64,000 nt of DNA from Crocinitomicaceae bacterium (GTDB taxonomy: Bacteria; Bacteroidota; Bacteroidia; Flavobacteriales_D; Crocinitomicaceae), in contig JADJGJ010000001.1 in assembly GCA_016708105.1 (NCBI GenBank), positions 558,001 to 622,000 on the forward strand. Reading direction: 5' to 3'. Each line of letters opens with the position of its first letter. The first letter of the stretch is position 1. Shown in pieces: positions 9,097-18,738 of the stretch. The position numbers and the translations under genes were made by a program. The notes below the pieces were generated by a model. It did not search any database, had not been told where the DNA came from, and saw only the letters and a program-made list of their open reading frames with translations.

Positions 9097-10326
9097 TTAG
9101 TACCCTTCACATTCAGCAAGCGGATATTTACTTGTGTCAACTGTGTAGAACGAATTTGTACCGGGTGAAATGCCCCAGTGACTTTCTATATCACTTTCGC
9201 CGCGTTTGCTTATAAACCGGATGTAGGTATCATTCCCAAGATATCTGTCACCACTGGTGTTGGCCTCAAATTTTTCAGAATAGCCAAACACTAAAGTATA
9301 TTGTGTTTCCTGTTCAAAAATGCATAATAAAACATTATTTCCTATCCCCCCGGTATTGTCACCTGGTATATAATAATTACTCCCGTAATCATCTGAAAAC
9401 GGATATAAAACAAAGTGTTCCGGTCCGCCGGCATGACAGTTTTCCAGAATTGCATACCCTTCATACTCTTCACTCAAGCGAAAGCGTGGTTTGCTGAATT
9501 CATCAATTGCTGACTTGCAGTTTTCATAGTTTCCTTTGAAAGATGTTTCCCATTCAGGAGCACCCCAGTCAGAATCTAAACTCCACTGCCAGGTGAGGGT
9601 ATATTCAAAATTTCCAATTCCGGTTTGATAACTTGGATCAGGTTTAAAATCATGTTCTTTGTGCGTGAGAATAATTTGTGGAAGATTTTTGCCTTTTTTC
9701 TTAAACTCAAAGTTTTCCATGATCCCGGAAAAATCATCTAACTCACCTGCAACACAATTTGTACGTGCTGTAATGGCTGTCTTTTCCAATCCATTATTAC
9801 CGTCGTACAGCACAATAGTATGGGTGATATGAAAATCAGTGCGGTAACTTTCATCCATTGTAAGTTGAAAATCCTCTGATCCGTCTCCTTTGAGATCATA
9901 ATAAATTGGCGCAAGATTTCCTTGATACAAATTCATCGTAAAATTATTATTGGTGATTATTTGTTGCACCTCATTGAATGTTTCATTGTCTGTATTTTCA
10001 GTGATAATTTTTTCAAGAGGATTCATGACAATACAATATTCACTTGAATAATTTCCCATTGTCTCACTGAAGTTGATGATTCTGAAAAATCCGTTTTCTA
10101 GAATGCACTCACCGCTAATTTCAAAATCAGAAGGATACATTGATATTCTACTCTCATTAAATGTGCTGATGAAAGCCTCAGCGGATGATGTGTCATAAGT
10201 GAAAACCTGGGTGGTATCTGCATTACCGGAAACATCCGATTCAGAACTGCCAACACCTGATTCAGAACTGCCGCTACAGGCAGTGATTATGGCAACCGGA
10301 AAAAAGAATAATAAAGTACGTTTCAT
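9097..10326 (-). CDS. Putative lipoprotein, function unknown
   Basis: A 409-residue protein with a lipoprotein signal (MKRTLLFFFPVAIITACSGSSES). The lipidated Cys is followed by a Ser/Gly/Glu linker in which SSESG/SSESD is repeated, so the mature domain would stand off the membrane. The rest is rich in aromatic and acidic residues, including YYDLKGDGSEDFQLT, which resembles a calcium-binding-like loop. I do not recognise the family. The gene is transcribed toward the TPR gene and ends about 125 bp from it. Confidence 0.7.
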   Translation of the reverse strand: MKRTLLFFFPVAIITACSGSSESGVGSSESDVSGNADTTQVFTYDTSSAEAFISTFNESRISMYPSDFEISGECILENGFFRIINFSETMGNYSSEYCIVMNPLEKIITENTDNETFNEVQQIITNNNFTMNLYQGNLAPIYYDLKGDGSEDFQLTMDESYRTDFHITHTIVLYDGNNGLEKTAITARTNCVAGELDDFSGIMENFEFKKKGKNLPQIILTHKEHDFKPDPSYQTGIGNFEYTLTWQWSLDSDWGAPEWETSFKGNYENCKSAIDEFSKPRFRLSEEYEGYAILENCHAGGPEHFVLYPFSDDYGSNYYIPGDNTGGIGNNVLLCIFEQETQYTLVFGYSEKFEANTSGDRYLGNDTYIRFISKRGESDIESHWGISPGTNSFYTVDTSKYPLAECEGY

Positions 10327-10585
10327 CTGACCAAATTAAAAGAAATAAACGCGCAAAGAATTGTCATTGGGTTAATTTTGAATTTTTTTTACACGAATAT
10401 TTTGCAGGCATATAATAAACAATTAGCCCGTAAGGGAAGCTTGGTAATGCCCTTGGCTTTAATTGAATGATCACTACAGAAATTACTAGGTGCTGACAGA
10501 CACAAACTTCAAAAGAAAATAAAATCAGATCATTCAGCTCAACAAAAGATTTCATGAGGATTTGAAATTAATGCAAGCTTAAAAG

Positions 10586-10659
10586 TGGCGCGGGGGAGAG
10601 TTGAACTCCCGACCTTAGGGTTATGAATCCTACGCTCTAACCAACTGAGCTACCGCGCC
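10586..10659 (-). tRNA. tRNA-Met (anticodon CAT), elongator type
   Basis: Read on the minus strand, a full cloverleaf: acceptor GGCGCGG pairing with CCGCGCC, D-arm GCTC-AGTTGGTTA-GAGC, anticodon loop TTCATAA (CAT), T-arm GGGAG-TTCAACT-CTCCC and discriminator A. CCA is not encoded. The innermost anticodon-stem pair is an A-C mismatch. The paired acceptor end argues against initiator tRNA. A tRNA-Ile read by lysidine-modified CAT remains possible, but the overall sequence resembles elongator Met. Confidence 0.93.
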
Positions 10660-10680
10660 GGCATTTTTCTTTTGCGGGTG

Positions 10681-10688
10681 CAAATATA
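10681..10688 (-). promoter_or_regulatory. -7 promoter element of tRNA-Met
   Basis: TATATTTG on the minus strand, a perfect match to the Bacteroidota TAnnTTTG element, ending 22 bases before the mature tRNA 5' end. No -33 TTG is visible at the usual distance. Confidence 0.45.
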
Positions 10689-10735
10689 ATTGATTTTCTA
10701 TAATCTTGAACATTCTTTCTTTTTCATTCTCTTTT

Positions 10736-12310
10736 TTATGGCCTGCCGCCCTTTCTGCCGGTGGATTGCTGTTGTTTGAGTTTTTCCTTCACTTTTTGCT
10801 CAATGGGCTTATCTTCTATCTTACTGTCCAGGTAGGAGATAATATCGAAATAATAGAATGCTCGACGCTCATAAATATTTTTTTCAAGCGGAACCAATTG
10901 CCGTTTTAATGCACTGAATTTTGCAATGAGCACTTCACGGGTTACTGCGTCTCCGGCTTCACGCAAGAATTTCAGAATGTATGATTCGTATTTCCCAAAT
11001 TCCTTTTTGCGCAATAAAAAACGATAAGTAGCTCGGATATTCATCTCAATCATATTGGTGTCATTCAATTCATAGTAGCAGATTAATCGCAGAATACGGG
11101 CAAAGGCGTGCAGGTCTTCACGCAATGAGGTATCCGGTTCGTATATAACAAGGTTTAGATAGCGGATTGCCGTTTTAAAATTGCTACTACCCACATACAG
11201 GCAAGCAATTTTGTAATAAAAAATCAACACGGTGTGTTTGTCTAATAGGTGGATAATATTATTGAGTTCATCCTGAAATTTTGAAACTATTCTGGTGCCG
11301 CTCCGATATTCACCCAGCATAAAGTGGCGGTTGATTTCATGAATATAAATGGTTTTGAAAAGATTGAGATTGAGGTGTTTTGTCAAGGTGATTTTTGTGT
11401 TTCGTTTAATAGCGGTGAGCTGGCGGTGCATTAACATAAATTCTTCATACAAATCAAGCTTGTTGAGACATACCAATATGGTGTTGAGCGCCCTGATGTA
11501 AAATTCAGTATGGAAGGATTGCATCTCTTCATGTTCAACAAAAAGGTTCACCCATTTTCTGGAATACCTAAGTGCTTTTTTGAAATCTTGTATAAAAAGA
11601 TAATATCCGCATAGCGTGTTGTAGAGATGAATTAATTCTGTAAAACTTAATTTAGATTCAGAAAATGGTGGCAAATTTTGATCAAGATATTTTTTAGTTC
11701 TTTTTAAGTCATCGGGGTTACGAATAAATCCTTGTTTCTGATAATATGAATTCAGTTTGAGCGCAAGATTTGAAAAGCTGTTGATGTTGTGAATGGCATG
11801 GTTCGCCAATTGTGATTCATGAATAAGATTGTCAGTGCGTTCTGAAATATTTTGCCTCATTCCTTGTCTGAGCGCATTTTTTTCAAGCTCTAATAGTTCA
11901 GGCATTAGGGCAAAATAATCCGCTTGTCTTGCTTTTGCTTTTGCCTTGTCAACCAATGAGAGTGCGTCAGCATACAAACATTTTTCATAAAGTATGCGAG
12001 CATTTTCAACCAAATGAACAATCTGATGTGACATAGATTTTTTTGGTGCGTTTATTCGCAGACTTCTCAAAATCTGATCATACAGGTGTGCTTTCATGTT
12101 GGGAATTTGCGTATCAGAAATCTGTGGAACTTTTTTTCTCAGCACTGCTTCATCATAAACGTGCATGCTGTCTACCACATCAAACATGCTGACAAATTTT
12201 TTATTCTCCTCCGGTGAAATACGTTTGGTAAATAATTTAAAATGCCTTTTCTCACTTTTTGAGAGACTCTTTATCAGATTAAAAAGTTGTTGTGAAGCAG
12301 GTTTAGACAT
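10736..12310 (-). CDS. Conserved helical protein of unknown function (TPR-like)
   Basis: A 524-residue soluble protein beginning MSKPASQQLFNLIKSLSKSEKRHFKLF, with no signal peptide. It is almost entirely alpha-helical with TPR-like helix pairs, and the C-terminus is strongly basic and Gln-rich. I recognise it as a large uncharacterised Bacteroidota type that always opens with this 'LSKSEKRHFK' segment, but no activity is known to me. It lies between tRNA-Met and fabH and diverges from fabH; the roughly 150 bp between them contain the fabH promoter. Confidence 0.78.
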   Translation of the reverse strand: MSKPASQQLFNLIKSLSKSEKRHFKLFTKRISPEENKKFVSMFDVVDSMHVYDEAVLRKKVPQISDTQIPNMKAHLYDQILRSLRINAPKKSMSHQIVHLVENARILYEKCLYADALSLVDKAKAKARQADYFALMPELLELEKNALRQGMRQNISERTDNLIHESQLANHAIHNINSFSNLALKLNSYYQKQGFIRNPDDLKRTKKYLDQNLPPFSESKLSFTELIHLYNTLCGYYLFIQDFKKALRYSRKWVNLFVEHEEMQSFHTEFYIRALNTILVCLNKLDLYEEFMLMHRQLTAIKRNTKITLTKHLNLNLFKTIYIHEINRHFMLGEYRSGTRIVSKFQDELNNIIHLLDKHTVLIFYYKIACLYVGSSNFKTAIRYLNLVIYEPDTSLREDLHAFARILRLICYYELNDTNMIEMNIRATYRFLLRKKEFGKYESYILKFLREAGDAVTREVLIAKFSALKRQLVPLEKNIYERRAFYYFDIISYLDSKIEDKPIEQKVKEKLKQQQSTGRKGGRP

Positions 12311-12412
12311 CGTATTAAAATAAAGTTAATAAAGGGTTAAAAATAAGCATAAAATGGGACATTTAGCGCATACATATAAAATTGAACATCGTATAATGGA
12401 TTTGATTTTGGT

Positions 12413-12444
12413 TTGGTTTAAGGTGGATACCGGACTTAAATTTG
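12413..12444 (+). promoter_or_regulatory. Promoter of fabH
   Basis: TTG (12413-12415), a 21-base spacer, then TAAATTTG (12437-12444), matching the Bacteroidota primary-sigma consensus. The predicted transcription start, around 12449-12451, leaves a short leader before the ATG at 12462. It lies inside the in-frame upstream extension, which supports the later start. Confidence 0.55.
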
Positions 12445-12461
12445 AGACTCAAACAAAATCC

Positions 12462-13463
12462 ATGAATAAAAAAATCACCGCATCAATTACCGGGGTTGGA
12501 GTTTATCACCCTGAATATATTCTGACAAACGAAGAAATGGAAAGCATGGTTGATACCACCAATGAGTGGATTGTAACCCGCAGCGGAATTTCAGAACGCA
12601 GAATATTGAAAGATTCAACAAAAGCATCATCGTATATGGCTTTTAATGCAGCCAAAACACTGCTTGATAAGAAAGGAATTAATCCGCTGGATATTGAATT
12701 GATTATTGTAGCTACGGTTACTCCTGATCATCCCTATCCGGCAACCGCTAATATTGTTGCAGACCAATTGGGTGCAACCAATGCGTGGGGATTTGATTTG
12801 CAAGCCGCTTGCTCAAGCTTTATTTATGCCTTGCAAACAGGAACAAAATTTGTTGAATCAGGTACGCATAAAAAAGTGTTGGTTATTGGTAGTGATAAAA
12901 TGTCAAGTATAGTGGATTATACTGATCGTCGTACTTCCATATTATTCGGTGACGGTGCAGGGGCTGTGCTGCTTGAACCTTCAACTGATGACACCGGAAT
13001 ATTGGACGCACGCATGTATGTTGACGGCAGTGGAAAAAAATATCTCTATCAACCTGCCGGTGGTAGTATGATTCCTGCCTCTTTTGATTCTGTTTTGAAC
13101 AAGCAACATTTTGTGCACATGGATGGTCAGGCAGTTTACAAAGTGGCTGTTACAAAAATGGCAGATGTTTGTGAAGAGATGATGTTGAGAAATAAATTAA
13201 CTGCTGATGATGTTGCTTTTCTGGTTCCGCATCAGGCAAACAAACGTATTATTGAAGCGGCAGCTGATCGTATGGGAATTGGCATGGATAAAGTAATGCT
13301 CAACATTCACAAATTCGGCAACACAACCAGTGCAACGTTACCACTCTGTTTGCATGATTGGGAAAGTCAGTTGAAAAAAGGAGATAATATTATTCTCACA
13401 ACCTTTGGTGCAGGCTTTACTTGGGGAGGTATGTATGTGAAGTGGTCGTATGATAGCAATTAG
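12462..13463 (+). CDS. fabH: Beta-ketoacyl-ACP synthase III
   Basis: A 333-residue condensing enzyme that starts type II fatty-acid synthesis by joining an acyl-CoA primer to malonyl-ACP. The catalytic triad is plain: Cys117 (QAACSSF), His257 (VPHQAN) and Asn287 (GNTTSAT). The glycine-rich C-terminus TFGAGFTWGG is also standard. Translation is placed at MNKKITASITGVG rather than an upstream in-frame ATG at 12354, because family members begin here and the promoter maps between the two. Unlike the common plsX-fabH arrangement, no other fatty-acid gene is adjacent. The gene converges with a DUF1801 gene across a small inverted repeat. The long-chain thiolase relatives of FabH are a remote alternative. 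Confidence 0.95.
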   Translation: MNKKITASITGVGVYHPEYILTNEEMESMVDTTNEWIVTRSGISERRILKDSTKASSYMAFNAAKTLLDKKGINPLDIELIIVATVTPDHPYPATANIVADQLGATNAWGFDLQAACSSFIYALQTGTKFVESGTHKKVLVIGSDKMSSIVDYTDRRTSILFGDGAGAVLLEPSTDDTGILDARMYVDGSGKKYLYQPAGGSMIPASFDSVLNKQHFVHMDGQAVYKVAVTKMADVCEEMMLRNKLTADDVAFLVPHQANKRIIEAAADRMGIGMDKVMLNIHKFGNTTSATLPLCLHDWESQLKKGDNIILTTFGAGFTWGGMYVKWSYDSN

Positions 13464-13465
13464 CC

Positions 13466-13487
13466 TGTTAGAATCAGTTATCTAACA
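13466..13487. terminator. Possible bidirectional terminator hairpin
   Basis: Perfect 7-bp inverted repeat TGTTAGA / TCTAACA with an 8-base loop, filling the 26-bp gap between the converging fabH and DUF1801 genes. No uninterrupted T tract follows on either strand, so termination is inferred from position. Confidence 0.35.
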
Positions 13488-13489
13488 AA

Positions 13490-13948
13490 CTATTTCTTTA
13501 TAAAACTCTGCGTATACAACGCAACCCAGTCTTTTGGCTTCATTTTGGCTGCAAGTTCACCAATTAATTTTAAGGGAACATGCTCTGCCTTTTTAAAACG
13601 GATACAACTTTTACCCATGTCTAATTTCACGGTTTGAGTTTTCTTGTACTCATTTGTAAACCACGTGTACAACGCAGGATCAGCGTAGATACCCATGTGG
13701 TATAAGGCAATGAAATTTTTCTGATTTGCAAGGCTCATGAATGGTAATGGCAGTTTTGGATCACAGTGATATCCCGCCGGGTAAATGTTGTGTGGAACTA
13801 CCCAACCTGGCATACCATAACCCATACATTCTTCAAATCCTTTGGGAATATTCTTCTGAATCATTTTTCGAATTTCTTGCATTATTTTTTTTCTCTCCTC
13901 AGGGAGTTCAGCATAATACTGATCAGGTGTTTTAGCTTTTGAGTTCAT
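13490..13948 (-). CDS. DUF1801 / YdhG-like domain protein
   Basis: About 152 residues, starting MNSKAKTPDQYYAELPEERKKIMQEIRKMI; a Met three codons upstream is an alternative start. The segment PKGFEECMGYGMPGWVVP and the later SLANQKNFIALYHMGIY are the signature of the DUF1801 (YdhG/YjbR/CyaY-like) fold. DUF1801 proteins are small cytosolic proteins without an established activity. The gene precedes an SRPBCC gene and a CotH-type gene, both also on the minus strand. Confidence 0.82.
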   Translation of the reverse strand: MNSKAKTPDQYYAELPEERKKIMQEIRKMIQKNIPKGFEECMGYGMPGWVVPHNIYPAGYHCDPKLPLPFMSLANQKNFIALYHMGIYADPALYTWFTNEYKKTQTVKLDMGKSCIRFKKAEHVPLKLIGELAAKMKPKDWVALYTQSFIKK

Positions 13949-14004
13949 GGGCTCCACTATTTGGTATTAATTAGTTGCAAGGCCTCAGTGCCGGTTGCGA
14001 AAAT

Positions 14005-14442
14005 TCAAGATTGTGATTCTACAAACTTTTTAAATGCAGACAAATTTTTAAGGGATTGTTTTTTAAATATTCCGCTCATCAGTGGTGCAAGTATTTTCAT
14101 GATACCAACAAATTGAAAATCTTCAGTACTATAATAAGTTGTGTAGTTTTCATTTGTTTTTTCAAACCGCGCTTCAATGATGTTGTGTACACCTTTTGAT
14201 TGGTAACTGGCTTTAAAAACTGTAGGCAGATTACGGTCAAGAATTGTTTCTGTCAAAATTATTTTTTTTCCGTTGACATTAAAAGTGAGTTTTGATTTCG
14301 CTCCTTGTTTTCCCGGCTCTCCATCAAGATGTTCAAGCTTTTCCAATCCTTCCATCCAACGATGCAGATTGGTTGGATCATCAAATAATTGAATGACAAA
14401 ATCAATTGGTTTTTCTATTACAGTTTGAACGGTGTACTTCAT
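14005..14442 (-). CDS. SRPBCC-family protein (polyketide cyclase/dehydrase-like)
   Basis: A 145-residue helix-grip protein. It opens MKYTVQTVIEKPIDFVIQLFDDPTNLHRWMEGLEKLE, the classic first strand, helix and WxEG turn of the SRPBCC superfamily. The later LTETILDRNLPTVFKASY fits the lipid or hydrophobe cavity strands. Members bind or process hydrophobic ligands, but specificity cannot be read from the sequence. It is distinct from the START-like protein at 4094-4486 in the same window. Confidence 0.82.
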   Translation of the reverse strand: MKYTVQTVIEKPIDFVIQLFDDPTNLHRWMEGLEKLEHLDGEPGKQGAKSKLTFNVNGKKIILTETILDRNLPTVFKASYQSKGVHNIIEARFEKTNENYTTYYSTEDFQFVGIMKILAPLMSGIFKKQSLKNLSAFKKFVESQS

Positions 14443-14487
14443 GTTGTCCGAATGAATTACCTATCAAAATTATATAATTTCAACAAC

Positions 14488-17400
14488 TTAATGCTTCACA
14501 AACCGCAAGTTGATGTATTCATTTTCATTTGTTAATCTGACAAAATAAATACCTGATTGCAGCATACTGACATCAATAATTTGTTTGTGGTCACCATTGC
14601 TCAGCACGCCGGTAGATACCGTACTTCCATTCATGTCTACTATTTGATACGTTGCGTTTTGGATAGATGCTCCGTTTTGGCAAACCAGGTAGAGTTCATG
14701 TTGTGCCGGTGACGGATAAATCATAAAGTTTTCATGATCAGTGCCATTCACAGCGCTCATATCAACAACAAAATAGGCTGTGAAATTTACTGTTGCATTA
14801 GTTAGTGTATCCAAAAAAGTATCGTTCAACGGATCAATAATTAGTGCATCCGTTCCCCAATGATCAAAAAGCCAACCGAAATTGTGAATAGCTTCAACCT
14901 GAATAGGCACCCCGTCAAAATAAATTCCATTCCACGGATAGGTATCAGGAGTAATAGTGCTGATTTGTATTTTACCTGCTCCAGCAGGATACACATCAAG
15001 CGTCACATCAACTTGTTGCGGCAAGCTAAAACCAGACTGAATATCATCACGCACTTGTTGTCCACGACAAGCTAATTCATTTTGAAATGTGATATGATCA
15101 TTATAAAAATCCAGCATTTCTCCTGGCACATCCCACCAATCTCCCCATCTTGCAAATTCATTTGACATCTCAGGATATACTTGATCAAAAATACCTTGTT
15201 CAATTGCAAGCAGACGATCAGTTTGATAAGCCGTGTTCATCACATCTGCATAACGATTGATGAAATAATTTTTGAATTGATCATTTTGAATTCCCTGCAG
15301 CCAGATATTAATATATGGAATACCGGTAGATTGCCCCATCATGTATCCAATCATATCAGAATAGCAATCGGTCCATCCGTTCGGTTGAAGTGAAAGTTCA
15401 AGATCAATGGTACAAAAACGCCATGCATAATTTGTGGCGTCTGCACGGTAGGCTTTGATATTATTCTGCGGCCAATCAACGTTGCCCATCCATGATTCAC
15501 CAATGATATAATCAACATAATGTTCCATATCAAAATGCACGTCAGCCTCATCCCAAAAAGTAGGTGATGCTGGATCAATAGTAAGAAACTGATCGTATGA
15601 ATTCCAGAAATTATTGACATCACCTTCCGTAGCGCGGAGAATTAAATTATACCAATAACTGAGGCCGACAATTTCAATGGTTGAAGGGTCAGCGGTATCT
15701 TGAAATTCAAACATCTGCGCATCATATTTTTCACGCAGTTCATATAAGCCAAAATAATCCCCATTGATATAAACAGAAACCGGACGCCAAGTAGAATAAT
15801 ATGCATTCAAACCGCTGCACATCATTTTAACTTGTGAGGCATCTTTATAGGGTAAAGTGAGATATTGATTTGATCCGTTGCGTAAATAAAATGTGTTGTA
15901 TTCTGTTCTGCCTGCGCGGTCAGGAATTACTCCATGCACAATAGGTTCATCACCCAAAACACCATTCGTCCATTCAACCCTGAATGAGTGTTGTGGTTGA
16001 GAGCGTGAACCGCCAGCACCGCCGTCAATCATGATACCTGTATGTTGTGAAAATACCAGCGGATGAGTTGACATAGAATCAAAATATTCAACATGTGCAG
16101 GTCTCAGCCAATCTTCCCACCAATTATCAAACATTCCATTTGCACCATACAAATTTGCATCATCGGTGATAACTGAAATAATAGGCGTAATATGATTGAC
16201 TCCAAAAAAATATGATGCCGAAGTAACAGCACTTGGTAAACTGTCGCTGTCAAAAACACGGGCTCTCAAAACGGTAGTAGCTGTGATGGGTATTCCGCCC
16301 CCGCTATACACCGTTGATGTTCCGGTTGGTTCACTTCCATCTGTTGTGTAACGCACCGTTGATGGCAATGCATTTGGATTGGTAATGGAGACAGTGAATG
16401 GAGTAGAGAAGAAGCCTGAATTAACTGAGAATACTGGTGAATTCAAATATCCATTATAGGTAGATGATCCATTGTTGCTGGCGTTTGGAGTAGGAGTTCC
16501 AAATATTTTTTTAGTTATGGATGCATCTGGGAAACAACCATAACTATCATCATAACCTTCTGTGTGTACGGTTAAATTACTCATCACTGACAGACCCGGT
16601 GTCATTAGAAAAATAGTTTCTCCGTCACCATCAATACTAAAATTGGCGTGATTTAAATTTCCTGAAAGTGGAAAAAAATCATTGGTCATTTCTGTATCAG
16701 GCACTGCCTTCATGCTAATTTCAATATAATCATATAGCACCGGATCGGTAGAAACCACATCAAAAGCGAGAGAAGTAATATTGCCTGCTGTTAGTCCGGC
16801 AGCAGTTAGTTCAGATGCAGGAATGATCATTTGTGTGCGAGAGCTCCAATACCAGTTTCCATAAGGTGCAGGGTAATCATACGGAGAATTTTGTATCGTG
16901 CCGGTTCCAATTTGCATTCCGTTGAGCAACATGTTAGGTCTGAGTGCTGCTGTATTACCGGTTGTTGCAGAGCATGATGCAGGGCTGCCGTCATTGAATG
17001 CAAAAGTAGTTGACTGGTAGGGTGTAGTTGATTGATTAAATACACTGTTGGTAATATATCCGGTGCTGCTGTATGAACAAATATTTACTACAATACTTGA
17101 AGTGCCATCCCAATAAAAAGGTGTGGTAAAGTTATGTGTGTTCCATCCGGTGGTTGGTGTGAATGCTCCGGTATTTAATACCGTTACAAAACCCGGTGAG
17201 GCATAACGATCTTTGCTGCTGCAGTAAATGATTTCATAATCTCCCGGATTCATGATCAAATGAGGCAATAACCATTTAGTAGGTTCTGATAAATTATCGG
17301 TAAGAGAATAATTATACAAATCAAGGGTGGTTGAACCAGCATTATATAGTTCAATCCAATCTTCAAATTCTCCGTCTTCATCAACTAAAACACTGTAATT

Positions 17401-17490
17401 TTTATTACATCCTTCGTTGATGATTACTTGTGAAAATGTAGCTATTCCGGTCAACGAAATCGCTATTCCGAGGGTCAATTTTTTAATCAT
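14488..17490 (-). CDS. T9SS-exported surface protein with lamin-tail, chitobiase-C-like and CotH-kinase domains
   Basis: About 1000 residues. Translation is placed at MIKKLTLGIAISLTGIATFS, a signal peptide, rather than a Met 45 bases upstream. Domains in order: a lamin-tail domain (VIINEGCNKNYSV, WIELYNAGSTTLDL) up to about residue 120; a segment with unclear folds; a chitobiase/hexosaminidase C-terminal-type domain (TVRYTTDGSEPTGTSTVY) near 375-425; a CotH-like atypical kinase domain (FGLYELREKYD, NVDWPQNNIKAYR, FCTIDLELSL), whose Asp and Asn residues match CotH metal and catalytic positions; an InlB-like segment; and a T9SS type A sorting tail (YPSPAQHELYLV ... GIYFVRL). CotH proteins phosphorylate spore-coat proteins in Bacillus; the substrate here would be extracellular and is unknown. 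Confidence 0.87.
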   Translation of the reverse strand: MIKKLTLGIAISLTGIATFSQVIINEGCNKNYSVLVDEDGEFEDWIELYNAGSTTLDLYNYSLTDNLSEPTKWLLPHLIMNPGDYEIIYCSSKDRYASPGFVTVLNTGAFTPTTGWNTHNFTTPFYWDGTSSIVVNICSYSSTGYITNSVFNQSTTPYQSTTFAFNDGSPASCSATTGNTAALRPNMLLNGMQIGTGTIQNSPYDYPAPYGNWYWSSRTQMIIPASELTAAGLTAGNITSLAFDVVSTDPVLYDYIEISMKAVPDTEMTNDFFPLSGNLNHANFSIDGDGETIFLMTPGLSVMSNLTVHTEGYDDSYGCFPDASITKKIFGTPTPNASNNGSSTYNGYLNSPVFSVNSGFFSTPFTVSITNPNALPSTVRYTTDGSEPTGTSTVYSGGGIPITATTVLRARVFDSDSLPSAVTSASYFFGVNHITPIISVITDDANLYGANGMFDNWWEDWLRPAHVEYFDSMSTHPLVFSQHTGIMIDGGAGGSRSQPQHSFRVEWTNGVLGDEPIVHGVIPDRAGRTEYNTFYLRNGSNQYLTLPYKDASQVKMMCSGLNAYYSTWRPVSVYINGDYFGLYELREKYDAQMFEFQDTADPSTIEIVGLSYWYNLILRATEGDVNNFWNSYDQFLTIDPASPTFWDEADVHFDMEHYVDYIIGESWMGNVDWPQNNIKAYRADATNYAWRFCTIDLELSLQPNGWTDCYSDMIGYMMGQSTGIPYINIWLQGIQNDQFKNYFINRYADVMNTAYQTDRLLAIEQGIFDQVYPEMSNEFARWGDWWDVPGEMLDFYNDHITFQNELACRGQQVRDDIQSGFSLPQQVDVTLDVYPAGAGKIQISTITPDTYPWNGIYFDGVPIQVEAIHNFGWLFDHWGTDALIIDPLNDTFLDTLTNATVNFTAYFVVDMSAVNGTDHENFMIYPSPAQHELYLVCQNGASIQNATYQIVDMNGSTVSTGVLSNGDHKQIIDVSMLQSGIYFVRLTNENEYINLRFVKH

Positions 17491-17638
17491 ACTTTCGCTT
17501 TCTGAGAATTCTAAGGTATGAATAATAATGCACACTTAGATAAAATCGTTTTAACTATACACCCGAGTGCTGATTTGTTTCTACATGAAATGGCAGCAAT
17601 ATTTATTAAATTAGAAGCCGCAAACATTTACCAGATCT

Positions 17639-18736
17639 GTGAAATTACCTGAATCTATAATATCAAAACTAAGACAACGAAAAGAGCAGGATGCTTATCG
17701 TGAATTAGTGATTCAGGGAAACAAAGTTGATTTTTTTTCAAATGATTATTTGGGTGTTGCCAGGTTGCCGTTTGAAGGGAATTTGCAATTCGGCAGTACA
17801 GGTTCACGATTAATTTCAGGCAATACAAAATTTACCGAACGACTTGAAACGTATCTGGCTAATTTTTACGGACACGAAAGTGGATTGATTTTTAACTCAG
17901 GTTATGATGCTAACCTTGGTTTTTTTTCTTGCGTGCCGCAAAAAGGAGATACCGTTTTATATGATGAGTTGATTCATGCTTCAATTCGCGATGGCATAAG
18001 ACTTAGTTTGGCAAAATCATTTTCATTCAGGCATAATGATATGACTAGTCTGAAAGAAAAAATAAAACATGCTGAAGGTTCTGTTTACATCGCAGTAGAA
18101 TCTGTGTATTCTATGGATGGTGATCAGGCACCCTTGGATTTACTAACGGAAATTTCACAAGCATACAACGCCTATTTGATAGTAGATGAAGCTCATGCCG
18201 GTGGAGTTTTTGGAAAAGGTGGAAGCGGCTTGGTAACTGAAAAAAAATTGGATCAGTTTGTCTTTTGTAAACTCATCACTTTTGGTAAAGCATACGGCAG
18301 TCATGGTGCAATTTTATTAGGGGCGAATGATTTGAGAAATTATCTCATCAATTTTTCACGACCATTTATTTATACCACAGCATTGTCGTTGCATGCGCAA
18401 GAGCGAATTGAATTTGTTGTAAACCGGGTTGCAACAATGGATCAGGAACGGAACAAACTTTTTGAAAATATTCAATTTTTCAGATCACTTATCAATCAAT
18501 ATCATCTTAATTGTATCAATAGTGAATCAGCCATTCAAAGTTTGATTATACCGGGCAACAAACAAGCGCGCGCACTGGCAGAAAAAATTTTAAACTCAGG
18601 TTTTGCAGTGAAGGCAATATTGTCACCAACTGTACCTGCCGGGCATGAGCGAATCAGAATATGTTTACACAGTTATAATTCAAAAGAAGAAATAAGCGGA
18701 TTAATTTCAGTCATCTTGCAGGAATCAAACAAGTAA
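17639..18736 (+). CDS. bioF: 8-amino-7-oxononanoate synthase (PLP-dependent)
   Basis: A 365-residue alpha-oxoamine synthase that joins pimeloyl-ACP/CoA with alanine in the biotin pathway. GTG start at 17639. Family motifs: SNDYLG at 34-39, GSTGSRLISGN, IVDEAHAGGVFG with Asp183 contacting the PLP ring nitrogen, and TFGKAYGSHGA with Lys217 as the Schiff-base lysine. bioD follows after a 2-base gap, which fixes the role as BioF rather than the related Kbl or serine palmitoyltransferase. bioA, bioB, bioC and bioH are not in the window. Confidence 0.93.
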   Translation: MKLPESIISKLRQRKEQDAYRELVIQGNKVDFFSNDYLGVARLPFEGNLQFGSTGSRLISGNTKFTERLETYLANFYGHESGLIFNSGYDANLGFFSCVPQKGDTVLYDELIHASIRDGIRLSLAKSFSFRHNDMTSLKEKIKHAEGSVYIAVESVYSMDGDQAPLDLLTEISQAYNAYLIVDEAHAGGVFGKGGSGLVTEKKLDQFVFCKLITFGKAYGSHGAILLGANDLRNYLINFSRPFIYTTALSLHAQERIEFVVNRVATMDQERNKLFENIQFFRSLINQYHLNCINSESAIQSLIIPGNKQARALAEKILNSGFAVKAILSPTVPAGHERIRICLHSYNSKEEISGLISVILQESNK

Positions 18737-18738
18737 TC

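Noticed and set aside
10364..10555. 63-codon open frame on the minus strand beside the lipoprotein gene
   Set aside because: No recognisable signal, coupling or coding character; AT-rich spacer with stop-poor sequence by chance.
12354..12461. 36-residue N-terminal extension of FabH
   Set aside because: FabH proteins begin at the later Met and a promoter lies inside the extension.
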